Source of the DNA: Bacilli bacterium
GTDB taxonomy: Bacteria; Bacillota_I; Bacilli_A; RFN20; CAG-826
Assembly (NCBI GenBank): GCA_022653695.1
Contig: JALCSW010000001.1
Location: forward strand, 301,034-365,033
Reading direction: 5' to 3'
Length of the DNA stretch: 64,000 bases
The notes beneath the pieces were generated by a model. It saw only the letters and a list, made by a program, of their open reading frames with translations. It ran no database searches and was not told the DNA's origin. The translations under genes and the position numbers were made by a program. Positions 44,821 to 53,363 of the stretch are shown here, piece after piece; within the stretch, counting starts at the first letter, position 1; every line of letters starts with the position of its first letter.

Positions 44821-46910
44821 GAACGGTAGGACTGGTTGGAAACCAAAACGCCGGCAAAACGACCCTTTTCAACGCCCTTACTGGCATGAATGCGACGGTT
44901 GGGAATTGGCCCGGCGTCACCATCGAACGAAAAGAAGGGCAAATCAAAGGGGCTCCGGATTGCAAACTGGTTGACACCCCCGGGGTGTATTCCCTTTCTC
45001 CCTATACCGATGAGGAAAAGGTGACACGCGCGTTTTGTCTCAATTCGCACCCCGATCTCATCATCAACATCATCGACGCCACTTCCCTTGAGCGTTCGCT
45101 CTACCTCACGACGCAACTGGCCGAACTTTCGACCGATGTCATCGTCGCCCTCAACATGGCGGACATCTTGGAATCGCGTGGAATCGCGATAAACGATGAC
45201 AAGTTATCCGAAGAACTTGGTTTAACGGTGGTGCGCATAAGCGCCAAAACAAACGAGGGCGTCGATAACTTAATCAGAATAATCGCCAAGGGAACCTACA
45301 AAAAGAACCCTCATCTCAAAATCTACGCCAACGACGTTCAAAAAGAGCTGGTTCATCTTGAAGGGGACCTCAACACCGAACTCGAGGAATCCGGAAACCC
45401 CAAATTCGCAGCCGTCAAACTCTTTGAAGGCGATCCCTTCTTTCAGGCGCTCAACAACAGTTCCACGAAAAAGGAAATCCAGGAAATCGAAGGCAAATAC
45501 GACATGGACGCCGAGCAAATCATCGCCGACCAACGTTATGACTTCGTCACGAAAGTCAAACGCGACTGCTGCTCGGAAAAGCCAGTGCGGGAATCGGTCA
45601 CGGACAGACTGGATCGCGTTTTCTTGAACAAATGGGCGGCCATCCCCATCTTCATCCTCATCATGGGCCTCGTGTACTTCCTTTCCGTGGGCGTGGTCGG
45701 TTCTTTGACTTCCGATTTCATCGACGCCCTGTTCAATGGGTCGGAAACGATTGAGGTCTTTTTCAACGAAGTCCCGTTCGCCATAACGGGTCTTGGTCCT
45801 TTGCTTGGCCAAGCGATCGTTAACGCCGGTGGCAGCGTTTGGTCGGCTGATTTGGTTCAAAACGGCGCTATCGCGGGCATTTCGGCCGTTTTGACCTTCG
45901 TGCCCCAACTTGCCATGCTTTTCCTTTCGATGGCCATCTTGGAAGCCAGCGGATACATGAACCGCATCGCTTTCTTTCTCGACAAGATATTCAAGAAATT
46001 CGGGCTTTCGGGCAAGAGCATCATCCCTTTCATAGTGGGAACCGGATGCTCCGTGCCTGGGGTCATGAGCGCCCGCACGGTCGAAAACAAAGACGAACGG
46101 GAAATGACGATTATGCTCACTCCGTTTATTCCCTGCAGCGCCAAACTCCCGATCATCACCGCCTTCGCTTCCGTTCTCAGCCCCACTTATGGGTGGCTTA
46201 TCTCGCTCAGCCTCTATTTCCTCTCGATCGTCATCGTTCTTATCAGCGCCATTATCCTAAAGAAACTGAATAAGCATCCCTCGGATTCGAGTTTCATCAG
46301 CGAACTTCCGGCCTATAAACTGCCAAACCCCAAATACGTCATGAGGGAGGTCGGCGAGAAAACGTGGTCTTTCATCGAGCGGGCCGCAACCGTCATCTTC
46401 TTTTGCTCGATCGTCGTTTGGGTCTTGACCCGCTTCACGTGGACGTGGGAATACGTCGGGCCGGCCTCCCTTGGCGCCACCGAAACCGATATCGATCGCT
46501 CGATGCTGGCCGACATCGGCAAAGGATTGGCATATCTGTTCATTCCCGCCTGGGGCGGGGTTTACAGTTGGGGCGCCACCGTAAGCGCCATTCAGGGCCT
46601 CATCGCCAAAGAGCAGGTCATATCCTCTCTCTCCGTTATCGCGGGCGAGAACATCACGACCGCCATGACGAGTTCCGGAAGCCTCTTCTACTACTTCACG
46701 ATGCGGCCGCTCGCCGCTTACAGTTTCATGGTCTATAACCTCTTCAGCATTCCCTGCGTAGGCGCCTTGGCGGCCATGCGCAAGGAACTTGGCTCAAGGA
46801 AAGCGATGGGGAAAGCGATCGGCCTCGAACTGTCATGGGCTTACGTCGTGGCCAGCTTTTTCGGAATCATCGCGTGGGGAATCGGCGGATGGGGGGTCAT
46901 CGGCTTATGA
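44817..46910 (+). CDS. feoB: Ferrous iron transporter FeoB
   Basis: 697-residue Fe2+ permease with N-terminal G domain: G1 GNQNAGKTTLFNALTG, G2/G3 VGNWPGVTIERKEG and DTPGVYSLSPY, G4 LNMADI, followed by a helical spacer and a membrane domain with the conserved gates FIVGTGCSVPGVMSARTVENKDER and FIPCSAKLPII. All core residues are present. Second gene of feoA-feoB-small protein. Confidence 0.97.
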   Translation: MRTVGLVGNQNAGKTTLFNALTGMNATVGNWPGVTIERKEGQIKGAPDCKLVDTPGVYSLSPYTDEEKVTRAFCLNSHPDLIINIIDATSLERSLYLTTQLAELSTDVIVALNMADILESRGIAINDDKLSEELGLTVVRISAKTNEGVDNLIRIIAKGTYKKNPHLKIYANDVQKELVHLEGDLNTELEESGNPKFAAVKLFEGDPFFQALNNSSTKKEIQEIEGKYDMDAEQIIADQRYDFVTKVKRDCCSEKPVRESVTDRLDRVFLNKWAAIPIFILIMGLVYFLSVGVVGSLTSDFIDALFNGSETIEVFFNEVPFAITGLGPLLGQAIVNAGGSVWSADLVQNGAIAGISAVLTFVPQLAMLFLSMAILEASGYMNRIAFFLDKIFKKFGLSGKSIIPFIVGTGCSVPGVMSARTVENKDEREMTIMLTPFIPCSAKLPIITAFASVLSPTYGWLISLSLYFLSIVIVLISAIILKKLNKHPSDSSFISELPAYKLPNPKYVMREVGEKTWSFIERAATVIFFCSIVVWVLTRFTWTWEYVGPASLGATETDIDRSMLADIGKGLAYLFIPAWGGVYSWGATVSAIQGLIAKEQVISSLSVIAGENITTAMTSSGSLFYYFTMRPLAAYSFMVYNLFSIPCVGALAAMRKELGSRKAMGKAIGLELSWAYVVASFFGIIAWGIGGWGVIGL

Positions 46911-47107
46911 TGAATTGGATTGATTTCTGGGTCGTCCTCTCCATCGTCGTTCTGGTCCTCGCGATCGTCTTTTTCCGCTACGTCTATCCGCGTCTCAAAT
47001 ATCGAAGCGGCAACAAGATCGTTCAGCAGTATCGGCACCGCTATGGCCGCAATCGCGGGTGCCGACGCAAATGCCGGCATGGACGCCGACATGATATGAA
47101 AAAATAA
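46907..47107 (+). CDS. Small FeoB-associated Cys/Arg-rich membrane protein
   Basis: 66 residues: one N-terminal helix (FWVVLSIVVLVLAIVFFRYVYP) then a very basic tail with two Cys (NRGCRRKCRHGRRHD). The ATG overlaps the feoB stop, showing translational coupling. Small Cys-rich proteins often follow feoB in Firmicutes and may modulate the pore; this one resembles them in layout only. The track ORF starts inside feoB. Confidence 0.75.
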   Translation: MMNWIDFWVVLSIVVLVLAIVFFRYVYPRLKYRSGNKIVQQYRHRYGRNRGCRRKCRHGRRHDMKK

Positions 47108-47152
47108 AAATTCCGCAATTCAGGAATTCATACCTAACTTGCGGGATTTGAA

Positions 47153-47737
47153 TCAAGCTTTCTTTTCGTTTTTCTTTGGGGCTCGGAACAAAATGAATTT
47201 CCGGCTTGTGTAGTTATAGACCATCGTGACGCAAGTCTGCAGAACGAAGCAAACTAGATAAGCCCACGTCTCGCCTGTAGCCTTGCCAACGAAGATGGCG
47301 AACAACCCAATAGGGGTGGCGTCCGTTATGCTGATCCCGAAAGACGTTTGAACGACGAAACGGCCAAGCATCATCAAACCGACGCCGATAAGCAAGCCAA
47401 CGGCCGAAAGAATGACGAAATACAGCATGTAGAGCTTGCTGCGCGCTTTTTTCTCGTCTTTGACGTTTTTAAAGACCCACAGGAGGGAAAGCAGGTAATT
47501 CACGACCGTCGAAACCAGAAAGCCGCAGGCGGTGGAAATGGCGGTGATCGCGTCGCCGCTAGTCAAAGACTTCCCGATCGCCCCCTGAATTAGGAGCCGC
47601 ACCAAAAGATCGACGAGCGTGGCGATGAGGCCCACGACCACGAATCGGAGGATCTCCAGCCAAATATTCCTGTCGCGCTTATCTTTTGCCTCCTTTGCCG
47701 CAGGGGTCGGAGGAATTTCTTTGTTTTCGTTTTTCAT
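47153..47737 (-). CDS. GtrA-like membrane protein
   Basis: 194 residues with four helices of the GtrA/DPMS type: LRFVVVGLIATLVDLLVRLL, AISTACGFLVSTVVNYLLSLLWVFK, and a last helix ending MVYNYTSRKFILFR. GtrA proteins flip or support undecaprenyl-linked sugars in cell-surface glycosylation. The cytosolic N-terminus is hydrophilic (NENKEIPPTPAAKEAKDKRD). Convergent with the feo operon; no glycosyltransferase nearby. Confidence 0.85.
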   Translation of the reverse strand: MKNENKEIPPTPAAKEAKDKRDRNIWLEILRFVVVGLIATLVDLLVRLLIQGAIGKSLTSGDAITAISTACGFLVSTVVNYLLSLLWVFKNVKDEKKARSKLYMLYFVILSAVGLLIGVGLMMLGRFVVQTSFGISITDATPIGLFAIFVGKATGETWAYLVCFVLQTCVTMVYNYTSRKFILFRAPKKNEKKA

Positions 47738-47776
47738 GCGCCTTATCTTAAACCTCTTTCATTAGATGCGAAATCC

Positions 47777-49912
47777 TCAAAGGGCGTCCACTTCCTTTAA
47801 GAAGTCGGAGGCGGAGGCGTCGCTAGGCATCCTTAGATCCCCGCGCGGGGAAATCGCGACGGTTCCGACCTTCGCCCCATCGGGAAGGCAACTCCGTTTG
47901 AACTGATTGTGGAAAAAGCGGTTGAAGAACGCCCGCAGCCACTTTTTGATAATGGGGCCATCGTAAACGCCGGCATAGGCCTGTTTCGCCAAGAAAAAGA
48001 GTTTGGCGGGGCGGTAGCCGAACCTCAGAAAATGATAGATAAAGAAATCATTCAATTCGTAAGGGCCCACTTTGTCCTCGGTCTTTTGCGTTATCCGCCC
48101 CTCGCTGTCAGTCGGCAGAAGCTCCGGGCTTATCGGCGTATCGACGATATCGTTAAGCGAGTCGGCGCATTCGGGGTGCAGGAGGGCGTAGCCGGAAACC
48201 AAATAACGGACGAGGGTCTTCGGAATCGAAGCGTTCACGCCATACATCGACATGTGATCGCCGTTATAAGTCGTCCAGCCCAAGCAAAGTTCGGACAAAT
48301 CGCCAGTCCCAACCATGATGCCGCCCAAATCGCCCGAGTAATCCATAAGCAGTTGCGTCCTTTCGCGGGCTTGGGCGTTCTCGTAAGTGAGATTCTGGTC
48401 GCTTTCGTCATGATGGATGTCCTTGAAGTGCTGACGAAGGGAGTCTTTGATGGCGATTTCTTCAAACGAGATGCCAAGTTCCTGAGCCAAAAGGACGGCG
48501 TTGTCGTGGGTCCGTTTGCTCGTCCCGAAAGCCGGCATCGTAATCGCGTGAATCCCCTTATAATCAAAGCCGAGTTTCTTAAATGCCTCATGGCAGACAA
48601 GGAGAGCCAAGGTGCTGTCGAGACCACCCGACAGCCCCACGAGGACGACTTTGCAACGGATGGCGCGCAAACGCTTGACCAGACCCGCCGCTTGCATCGA
48701 CAGAATCAGGGAAACGCGCTCCAAGTCGATGCCTTCCCCCTCCGGAATGAACGGATTCATTGGGTAGTGGCGTTCCAGTTTCCCGGGTTTTTCCAAAGGC
48801 ATCGGGAAATAGACGCTCATATAGGTGAAGCGCTCGGCGTTCCCGAAAGAAGTCATCTTGCGACGCTCAGCCATGATTTTCTCCAGATCGATTTCGGCGG
48901 TAGCGACCCCGGAGCCGAAAAGATCGGTTTCGGCAAGGATCTTGCCATTCTCGGAAATGATGTCATGGGCGGCGAAGACCAAATCCGTCGTGCTTTCCCC
49001 GTCGCCGGCGCTCGCGTAGACATAGGCGCAGCAAAGACGGGCCGAAAGAGAGCTCACCAGGTTTTCGCGGAATTCCTTCTTTCCGACGACTTCGTTGGAA
49101 GCCGAAAGGTTAAGAATGATATCGGCGCCGTTTTTGGCCGCCATCGTGCTGGGGGTGTCCGGCACCCAGGCGTCTTCGCAGATCTCAATGCCTATCTTGA
49201 GATCGGGATAGTTCTCATCAACGAAGAGAAGGCCGGTTCCAAAAGGGATCTCCTCGCCTCCGATATCGATTGATCCGTTCTCTTTGGGGGCTTCCGTGAA
49301 ATGGCGTTTCTCATAGAACTCCGAATAGTTCGGCAAATGGGATTTGGGAACGACGCCCAACACTTTGCCTTGGTGGACCGCCACGGCGCAATTGTATATC
49401 GCGTTGCCATATATCAACGGGGCTCCGAAAACGAAAAACACATTGAAATCCCGGCTGAAGAAGGCCACTTTCTTAATGGCTTCAAACACCCGATTCTGAA
49501 TCGTGGACGTCAGAAAAAGGTCCTCGGCCGTATAACCCGTAAGACACAATTCCGGCATCGTCAAAATGGCGACTTTGTCCGCTGCGGCGCGTTTCACGGC
49601 GTTCTCGATCTCCTGAACATTATGCGAAAGGCCGGCCACCTCGATATGAAGGGATTCCGCCCGAACGCGAACGAACCCCAGGGGATCGCTGAATTTGGCC
49701 GAATGGCTGGTTTTGAGCGGATTCAGCTGAGTTTTCGGAGAAAGAAAAGAGAGGCGGGCCGAGTCCGCAAGACGCTCATAATACTCCGGCGAGAGAACAA
49801 CCAAATCGGAATAGCCGTTCTTGGTTATGAACAGGCAACCCTCGTTGGCGGCGAGGTCGGCTTTGAGTTTCGTGGTGTCGCGAAGGGCGGTGATCGGTTG
49901 GATTTTATTCAT
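47777..49912 (-). CDS. nadE: Glutamine-dependent NAD+ synthetase with N-terminal Phd/YefM-like domain
   Basis: 711 residues. From about residue 76 it is a standard two-domain NadE: nitrilase glutaminase (MPELCLTGYTAEDLFL Glu, VPKSHLPNYSEFYEKR Lys, GIEICEDAWVP Cys) and synthetase (VGLSGGLDSTLALLV, GTGDLSELCLGWTTYNGDHMSMYGVN). The first about 55 residues, IQPITALRDTTKLKADLAANEGCLFITKNGYSDLVVLSPEYYERLA, look like a Phd/YefM antitoxin fold, not part of known NadE. No Shine-Dalgarno; TATAAT lies 9 nt before the ATG. Confidence 0.94.
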   Translation of the reverse strand: MNKIQPITALRDTTKLKADLAANEGCLFITKNGYSDLVVLSPEYYERLADSARLSFLSPKTQLNPLKTSHSAKFSDPLGFVRVRAESLHIEVAGLSHNVQEIENAVKRAAADKVAILTMPELCLTGYTAEDLFLTSTIQNRVFEAIKKVAFFSRDFNVFFVFGAPLIYGNAIYNCAVAVHQGKVLGVVPKSHLPNYSEFYEKRHFTEAPKENGSIDIGGEEIPFGTGLLFVDENYPDLKIGIEICEDAWVPDTPSTMAAKNGADIILNLSASNEVVGKKEFRENLVSSLSARLCCAYVYASAGDGESTTDLVFAAHDIISENGKILAETDLFGSGVATAEIDLEKIMAERRKMTSFGNAERFTYMSVYFPMPLEKPGKLERHYPMNPFIPEGEGIDLERVSLILSMQAAGLVKRLRAIRCKVVLVGLSGGLDSTLALLVCHEAFKKLGFDYKGIHAITMPAFGTSKRTHDNAVLLAQELGISFEEIAIKDSLRQHFKDIHHDESDQNLTYENAQARERTQLLMDYSGDLGGIMVGTGDLSELCLGWTTYNGDHMSMYGVNASIPKTLVRYLVSGYALLHPECADSLNDIVDTPISPELLPTDSEGRITQKTEDKVGPYELNDFFIYHFLRFGYRPAKLFFLAKQAYAGVYDGPIIKKWLRAFFNRFFHNQFKRSCLPDGAKVGTVAISPRGDLRMPSDASASDFLKEVDAL

Positions 49913-49949
49913 AGTGTCATAATTATACCATTATTATGCCATATATCAA
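49913..49949 (-). promoter_or_regulatory. Leaderless nadE promoter with palindrome
   Basis: TTGATA (49944-49949), 16-bp spacer, TATAAT (49922-49927), then 9 nt to the ATG. CATAAT-N9-ATTATG (49918-49938) overlaps the -10 box and could be bound by the protein's own antitoxin-like domain; that is speculation. Confidence 0.6.
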
Positions 49950-50001
49950 AAATCACGGAAATTGGGAACACCGACAAACGCGTTTGATGGATAATAGAGC
50001 C

Positions 50002-50880
50002 ATGAAAAGCGGATTAGCCATCGTCAACGCCTATCTAATCCTCCCAGGCGCTCAGCATTTTTACGAGAGGATGCGGGCCGAACTGGCCCATCGCGATGTG
50101 GCGCTGGGCCTTACCACCAACGCCGAGATCCTCTCCTACGTCGATAGCGAGGGCAACCTTGCCGGCAAAACGCCAAATGTCGATTTCATCCTGTATTTGG
50201 ACAAAGACCCCTATGTTTCCCATATGCTTGAGATGAAGGGCATGCGCCTTTTCAATTCGGCTCGCGCCATCGAACTTTGCGACGATAAAATGCTTACCCA
50301 TATTTCGCTGGCGAACCACGGTATAAAAATGCCAAAGACCATTTCCGGCCCCCTCAACTACTCGACCGAAGACGGTGGCGCCTTCCTTACGAACCTCGAA
50401 AGGGAGCTTCGATATCCTTTCGTCGCCAAGGGAAACTTCGGATCGCTTGGAAAGGAAGTGTTCCTCATCCATAACCATCAGGAGCTGATCTCTGAGGAAA
50501 AGGAACTTTGGCACACTCCCCGCATCTATCAGGAGTTCATCGCCGCAAGCGCTGGATACGACTATCGCCTGATCGTCATCGGGGGGCGCTTCGTCGCCGG
50601 CATGAAGCGGCAAAGCGGAACCGGCGATTTCCGAAGCAACATCGGCTTAGGCGGCCGCGCCACGAAAGCCACCATCCCCGCTTCCTTCATCGCCCTCGCG
50701 GAAAAGGCCGCAAGCATCCTTCGTCTCGATTACTGCGGCGTTGACCTTTTGAAAGGCGCTGACGGGGAACCGATCCTCGACGAAGTGAATTCCAACGCCT
50801 TCATCGAAGGAGTCGAAAAAGCCACCGGCGTCGACGTCGCCGGGGCTTATGCCGACCATATCGTCAAAACGATATATTAA
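50002..50880 (+). CDS. RimK-like ATP-grasp ligase
   Basis: 292-residue ATP-grasp protein, starting MKSGLAIVNAYL. Core: LANHGIKMPKTI, YPFVAKGNFGSLGKEVFLIHN (ATP-binding Lys), RIYQEFIAASAGYDYRLIVIGGRFVAGMKRQ, DYCGVDLLKGADGEPILDEVNSNAF (Mg2+ ligands). The family adds Glu or other amino acids to proteins or small metabolites; substrate unknown. GATAAT lies 6 nt before the ATG with no good Shine-Dalgarno. Its stop overlaps that of the convergent phosphatase-Nudix gene. Confidence 0.85.
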   Translation: MKSGLAIVNAYLILPGAQHFYERMRAELAHRDVALGLTTNAEILSYVDSEGNLAGKTPNVDFILYLDKDPYVSHMLEMKGMRLFNSARAIELCDDKMLTHISLANHGIKMPKTISGPLNYSTEDGGAFLTNLERELRYPFVAKGNFGSLGKEVFLIHNHQELISEEKELWHTPRIYQEFIAASAGYDYRLIVIGGRFVAGMKRQSGTGDFRSNIGLGGRATKATIPASFIALAEKAASILRLDYCGVDLLKGADGEPILDEVNSNAFIEGVEKATGVDVAGAYADHIVKTIY

Positions 50881-51962
50881 AGGCCTAGTTTGGCCTTGAG
50901 GCCACACGCCCAAACGATGATTTTTTTGTCGCTGTCATGAGACACGGTTCGAACCGCGTCGTTGGGGCTAAGCCAATAGATTTCTCGAATTTCCTCAGGC
51001 TGGCAGACGGTTTCGACGCTCGCGCTTTCGGCAATGAGGAAAACCACTCGCTTGGCCACGCCTTCCTTTGGCGAATAATCGATATGATAACGGTCTTTCG
51101 CGACAATCCGAACGTCCAGACCCGTTTCTTCTTTGATTTCGCGAAGGGCGGTCGCCTCCTCGGACCCGTCGGTCTTTTCAACGTGCCCCTTCGGAAGGCT
51201 GTAATGCCCTTCCTTCATGTGCTCAACGAGAATTTCGTTATCGTGGAACACCACGGCCCCGCAGCTTTTTTCCTGCTTGCCCAGCAAATTGTCGATAAGG
51301 GCGACTTCGTCCTCGCCCAAACCGAGCCACTCGAAATACTCATCAACGGTGCCCCACCGCTTGTTGAACTTCGCCATGACCCGTTTCCAAAACGCGATGC
51401 TGGGGGTCAAAACGGGTTTGGGAAAATCGGGATTGTTCCTTTTCGTCTCGCGGGTAAGGCGGGTCAAATACGGAAAAGAAAGCAAATAGTCGGCGTTAGC
51501 GTCGTGAAATGGGACGCCGTTGGCCAATAGAAGGATAAAGGAAAAAACGCCGGTCCGGTCTTTGCCGGCGGAGCAATGGATGAGACAAGGCTTCTCGCAA
51601 TGGGCCAAAGTAAGGAAAATCCGCCGGGCTTGCAAAGGATCTTCCAGCATCTCCAAATAGGAATCGATCTGATCCAGGCGGCTCGTTGGAACGCGGCCGT
51701 TCCCATTCACCGAAAGCTCATATTGAACGAAGCGCGGGTCGCCAAAAGTCTTGTCGGGGCGGGTTTTCTTTTCGCCTTCGCTCCGAATGTCCAAAATCGA
51801 TCTGATCCCCAAGGCTGCCATTTTGTCGACATCTTCTTGGATGGCGTCGGCCAGCGTCCCCGAACGGTAAACGACTCCGAACTGGGTTTCCCCATAACGA
51901 GCCGCATAACCACCCAAATCCCGGAAATTCTCGATTTTCCTGAAAGGCACTCTTCTTAACAT
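50877..51962 (-). CDS. Fusion of tyrosine-phosphatase domain and Nudix hydrolase
   Basis: 361 residues. Residues 1-235 are a Y_phosphatase3-type phosphatase: FRDLGGYAARYGETQFGVVYRSGTL and P-loop HCSAGKDRTGVFSFIL. Residues about 236-361 are a Nudix domain (SCGAVVFHDNEILV, SLPKGHVEKTDGSEEATALR) followed by EIKEETGLD, closest to Ap4A-hydrolase types; the Nudix box has one extra residue. One continuous ORF. TAGAAT is 6 nt before the ATG. Joint role unknown; dinucleotide or phosphosignal removal is a guess. Confidence 0.88.
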   Translation of the reverse strand: MLRRVPFRKIENFRDLGGYAARYGETQFGVVYRSGTLADAIQEDVDKMAALGIRSILDIRSEGEKKTRPDKTFGDPRFVQYELSVNGNGRVPTSRLDQIDSYLEMLEDPLQARRIFLTLAHCEKPCLIHCSAGKDRTGVFSFILLLANGVPFHDANADYLLSFPYLTRLTRETKRNNPDFPKPVLTPSIAFWKRVMAKFNKRWGTVDEYFEWLGLGEDEVALIDNLLGKQEKSCGAVVFHDNEILVEHMKEGHYSLPKGHVEKTDGSEEATALREIKEETGLDVRIVAKDRYHIDYSPKEGVAKRVVFLIAESASVETVCQPEEIREIYWLSPNDAVRTVSHDSDKKIIVWACGLKAKLGL

Positions 51963-52098
51963 GGACCCATTCTACTACGGATGGGGGCGACGACGCTTCA
52001 GCAAAAGAAATCTTGTTACAAAAAAAGAACACCATGAAGCGAAGAAGCAAGGTTCACGCCCGATTGGAAAGCAACGGTTTTCCGAAAAGCGCCAACCT

Positions 52099-52833
52099 TT
52101 ATTGCTTTTTCGGCGGATTGGCGGCGTTCTGCTTTTTCAATTCGTCGCGAATTTGGATCAAAATCTCCATTTCGGTCGGAGCGGGGACGCCGGGAACCGC
52201 CGGAGCCGGCCTCTCTTCCGGATAGAGTTGATAGTATTTCTCCTTGGCTTCTTCGGCTAAGGCCTTCCGGCCCTCTTTGACCTTCGCGATCGTCTTCACG
52301 ACGACAAAGAGAACAAGGGCGATGATGAGGAATGAGATGACGGCGTTGATGAAGGCGCCCCAGTCAATGCTGGCCGAAAGGTTATAAACGTAAGTGCCCC
52401 CATGAAGGGTATAGAGCGTCTTCAGCGAAGTCTGCCACTGAACGAAAGTGGCGGAGTCAGCCGTTATGTCGGCGCCGGAATTGGCGGCGTAGCGAATCGT
52501 CATGTCGGTGAGATCGGACGAAGCGAAGGATTGGCCGATGTTGCTCACGCCCGCCTGAGTCGCGTTGGCTGCCGGCAAAACGGTTATCAGGCCTTTGAGG
52601 CCTCCCGGGACGCCCCAGGTGCACAGGCTCAGCAAGATGTTGACCACCGCCGTGACGATGGTGCCAAAGGCGCCGCCGATGATAACGCCAACGGCCATGT
52701 CAACGACGTTGCCGCGGTTGATGAAAGCCCCAAATTCCTTAGCGAGGCCACCCGTTCTCTTATGAAGCTCCGCGCGTTTTTCCCTAAACGCCTTCTTTTT
52801 GGCCATTTTCTCAGCCGCGTTTTCCTTTGCCAT
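52099..52833 (-). CDS. mscL: Large-conductance mechanosensitive channel MscL, enlarged
   Basis: 244 residues; MscL is usually 130-150. N-terminal amphipathic segment and TM1 are canonical (EFGAFINRGNVVDMAVGVIIGGAFGTIVTAVVN); TM2 is WGAFINAVISFLIIALVLFVVVKTI near residue 170. The outer loop is about 75 residues, roughly double the norm, and the cytosolic C-terminus extends with KEKYYQLYPEERPAP. GGAGGG precedes the ATG. Osmotic emergency valve. Confidence 0.93.
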   Translation of the reverse strand: MAKENAAEKMAKKKAFREKRAELHKRTGGLAKEFGAFINRGNVVDMAVGVIIGGAFGTIVTAVVNILLSLCTWGVPGGLKGLITVLPAANATQAGVSNIGQSFASSDLTDMTIRYAANSGADITADSATFVQWQTSLKTLYTLHGGTYVYNLSASIDWGAFINAVISFLIIALVLFVVVKTIAKVKEGRKALAEEAKEKYYQLYPEERPAPAVPGVPAPTEMEILIQIRDELKKQNAANPPKKQ

Positions 52834-53222
52834 GGTTCACCCTCCGAACATAAAAAAGATAACACGATAGCCGGGAAAAGAAATTCCAATGTTCGGGAAA
52901 CGAGGCTTCGGACTCCCCAAAATATCCACGTTTTCTGCCCTAATCTCATAGCCGCTTTCAAAAAAGTTATCCACCGTCCAAAAACCAATTTCCAATTGTA
53001 AAAAATGCGTTCCTCCGATTGGGGGTTGCTCATAATCGACTTTGTTAGACACTGTCAAAATTTTCCCTTTCCAAAATTGACATTTTTAGCATCGAAACAA
53101 CCCCTCATGGAATCGAGGTTTTCCACAGCTGTTTTGTGGGAAAAAACCGTTTCCGAAAATGACCCAAAAAGTTGTCAATTCGGGCAGTGAGCATTTTGAT
53201 TTGCTTTTTATGGGCATATAGA
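52834..53222. other. Long intergenic region upstream of the nrdD transcript
   Basis: Lies between divergent mscL and nrdD. It holds the inverted repeat TGTCAAAATTTT / AAAATTGACA (53053-53082), a third TTGTCAATT copy near 53174, and the nrdD -35 TTGCTT (53201-53206). The 73-aa minus ORF here looks spurious (TTG start, no family). I saw no NrdR-box pair. Confidence 0.4.
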
Positions 53223-53230
53223 TATGATTA

Positions 53231-53363
53231 ACAACGCAAGGGCGGAGAGGAAGCGAAAGCGTCCACCCCTAAATAGCACAATGTCTGGGTCGAGGAGCTT
53301 TTCGTACCCACCAATTGTTTAGAGGACGCCCCGCGCCGAAGTCAGGAAGCAAAGGCAAGGTTT
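53231..53363 (+). ncRNA. Structured 5' leader of nrdD, candidate riboregulator
   Basis: A promoter TTGCTT-16 nt-TATGAT (53223-53228) would start transcription here. The leader can form CGC-AA-GGGCG / CGCCC-C-GCG as a closing stem, a GAAA-capped hairpin (GGAAGC/GCGTCC), and a long arm CTAA..ACAAT..TGGGT / ACCCA..ATTGT..TTAG. Alternatively GCGTCC pairs with GGACGC, excluding the closing stem. The AAAGG Shine-Dalgarno follows. It matches no riboswitch consensus I know. Confidence 0.5.

Noticed and set aside
46313-46543. CRISPR array, tRNA or insertion sequence anywhere in the window
   Set aside because: I looked for spaced direct repeats, tRNA cloverleaf motifs and transposase ORFs throughout and recognised none; this interval is simply internal to feoB.
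47909-49273. 454-aa plus-strand ORF
   Set aside because: Antisense shadow of nadE with no recognisable domain.
52837-53058. 73-aa minus-strand ORF before mscL
   Set aside because: TTG start, no Shine-Dalgarno and no family resemblance; lies in a promoter-like region.
53231-53363. Cobalamin riboswitch
   Set aside because: GAAGTCAGGA near the 3' end resembles the B12 box, but the GGTGNRAWTCC and CCACTGT core elements are absent.
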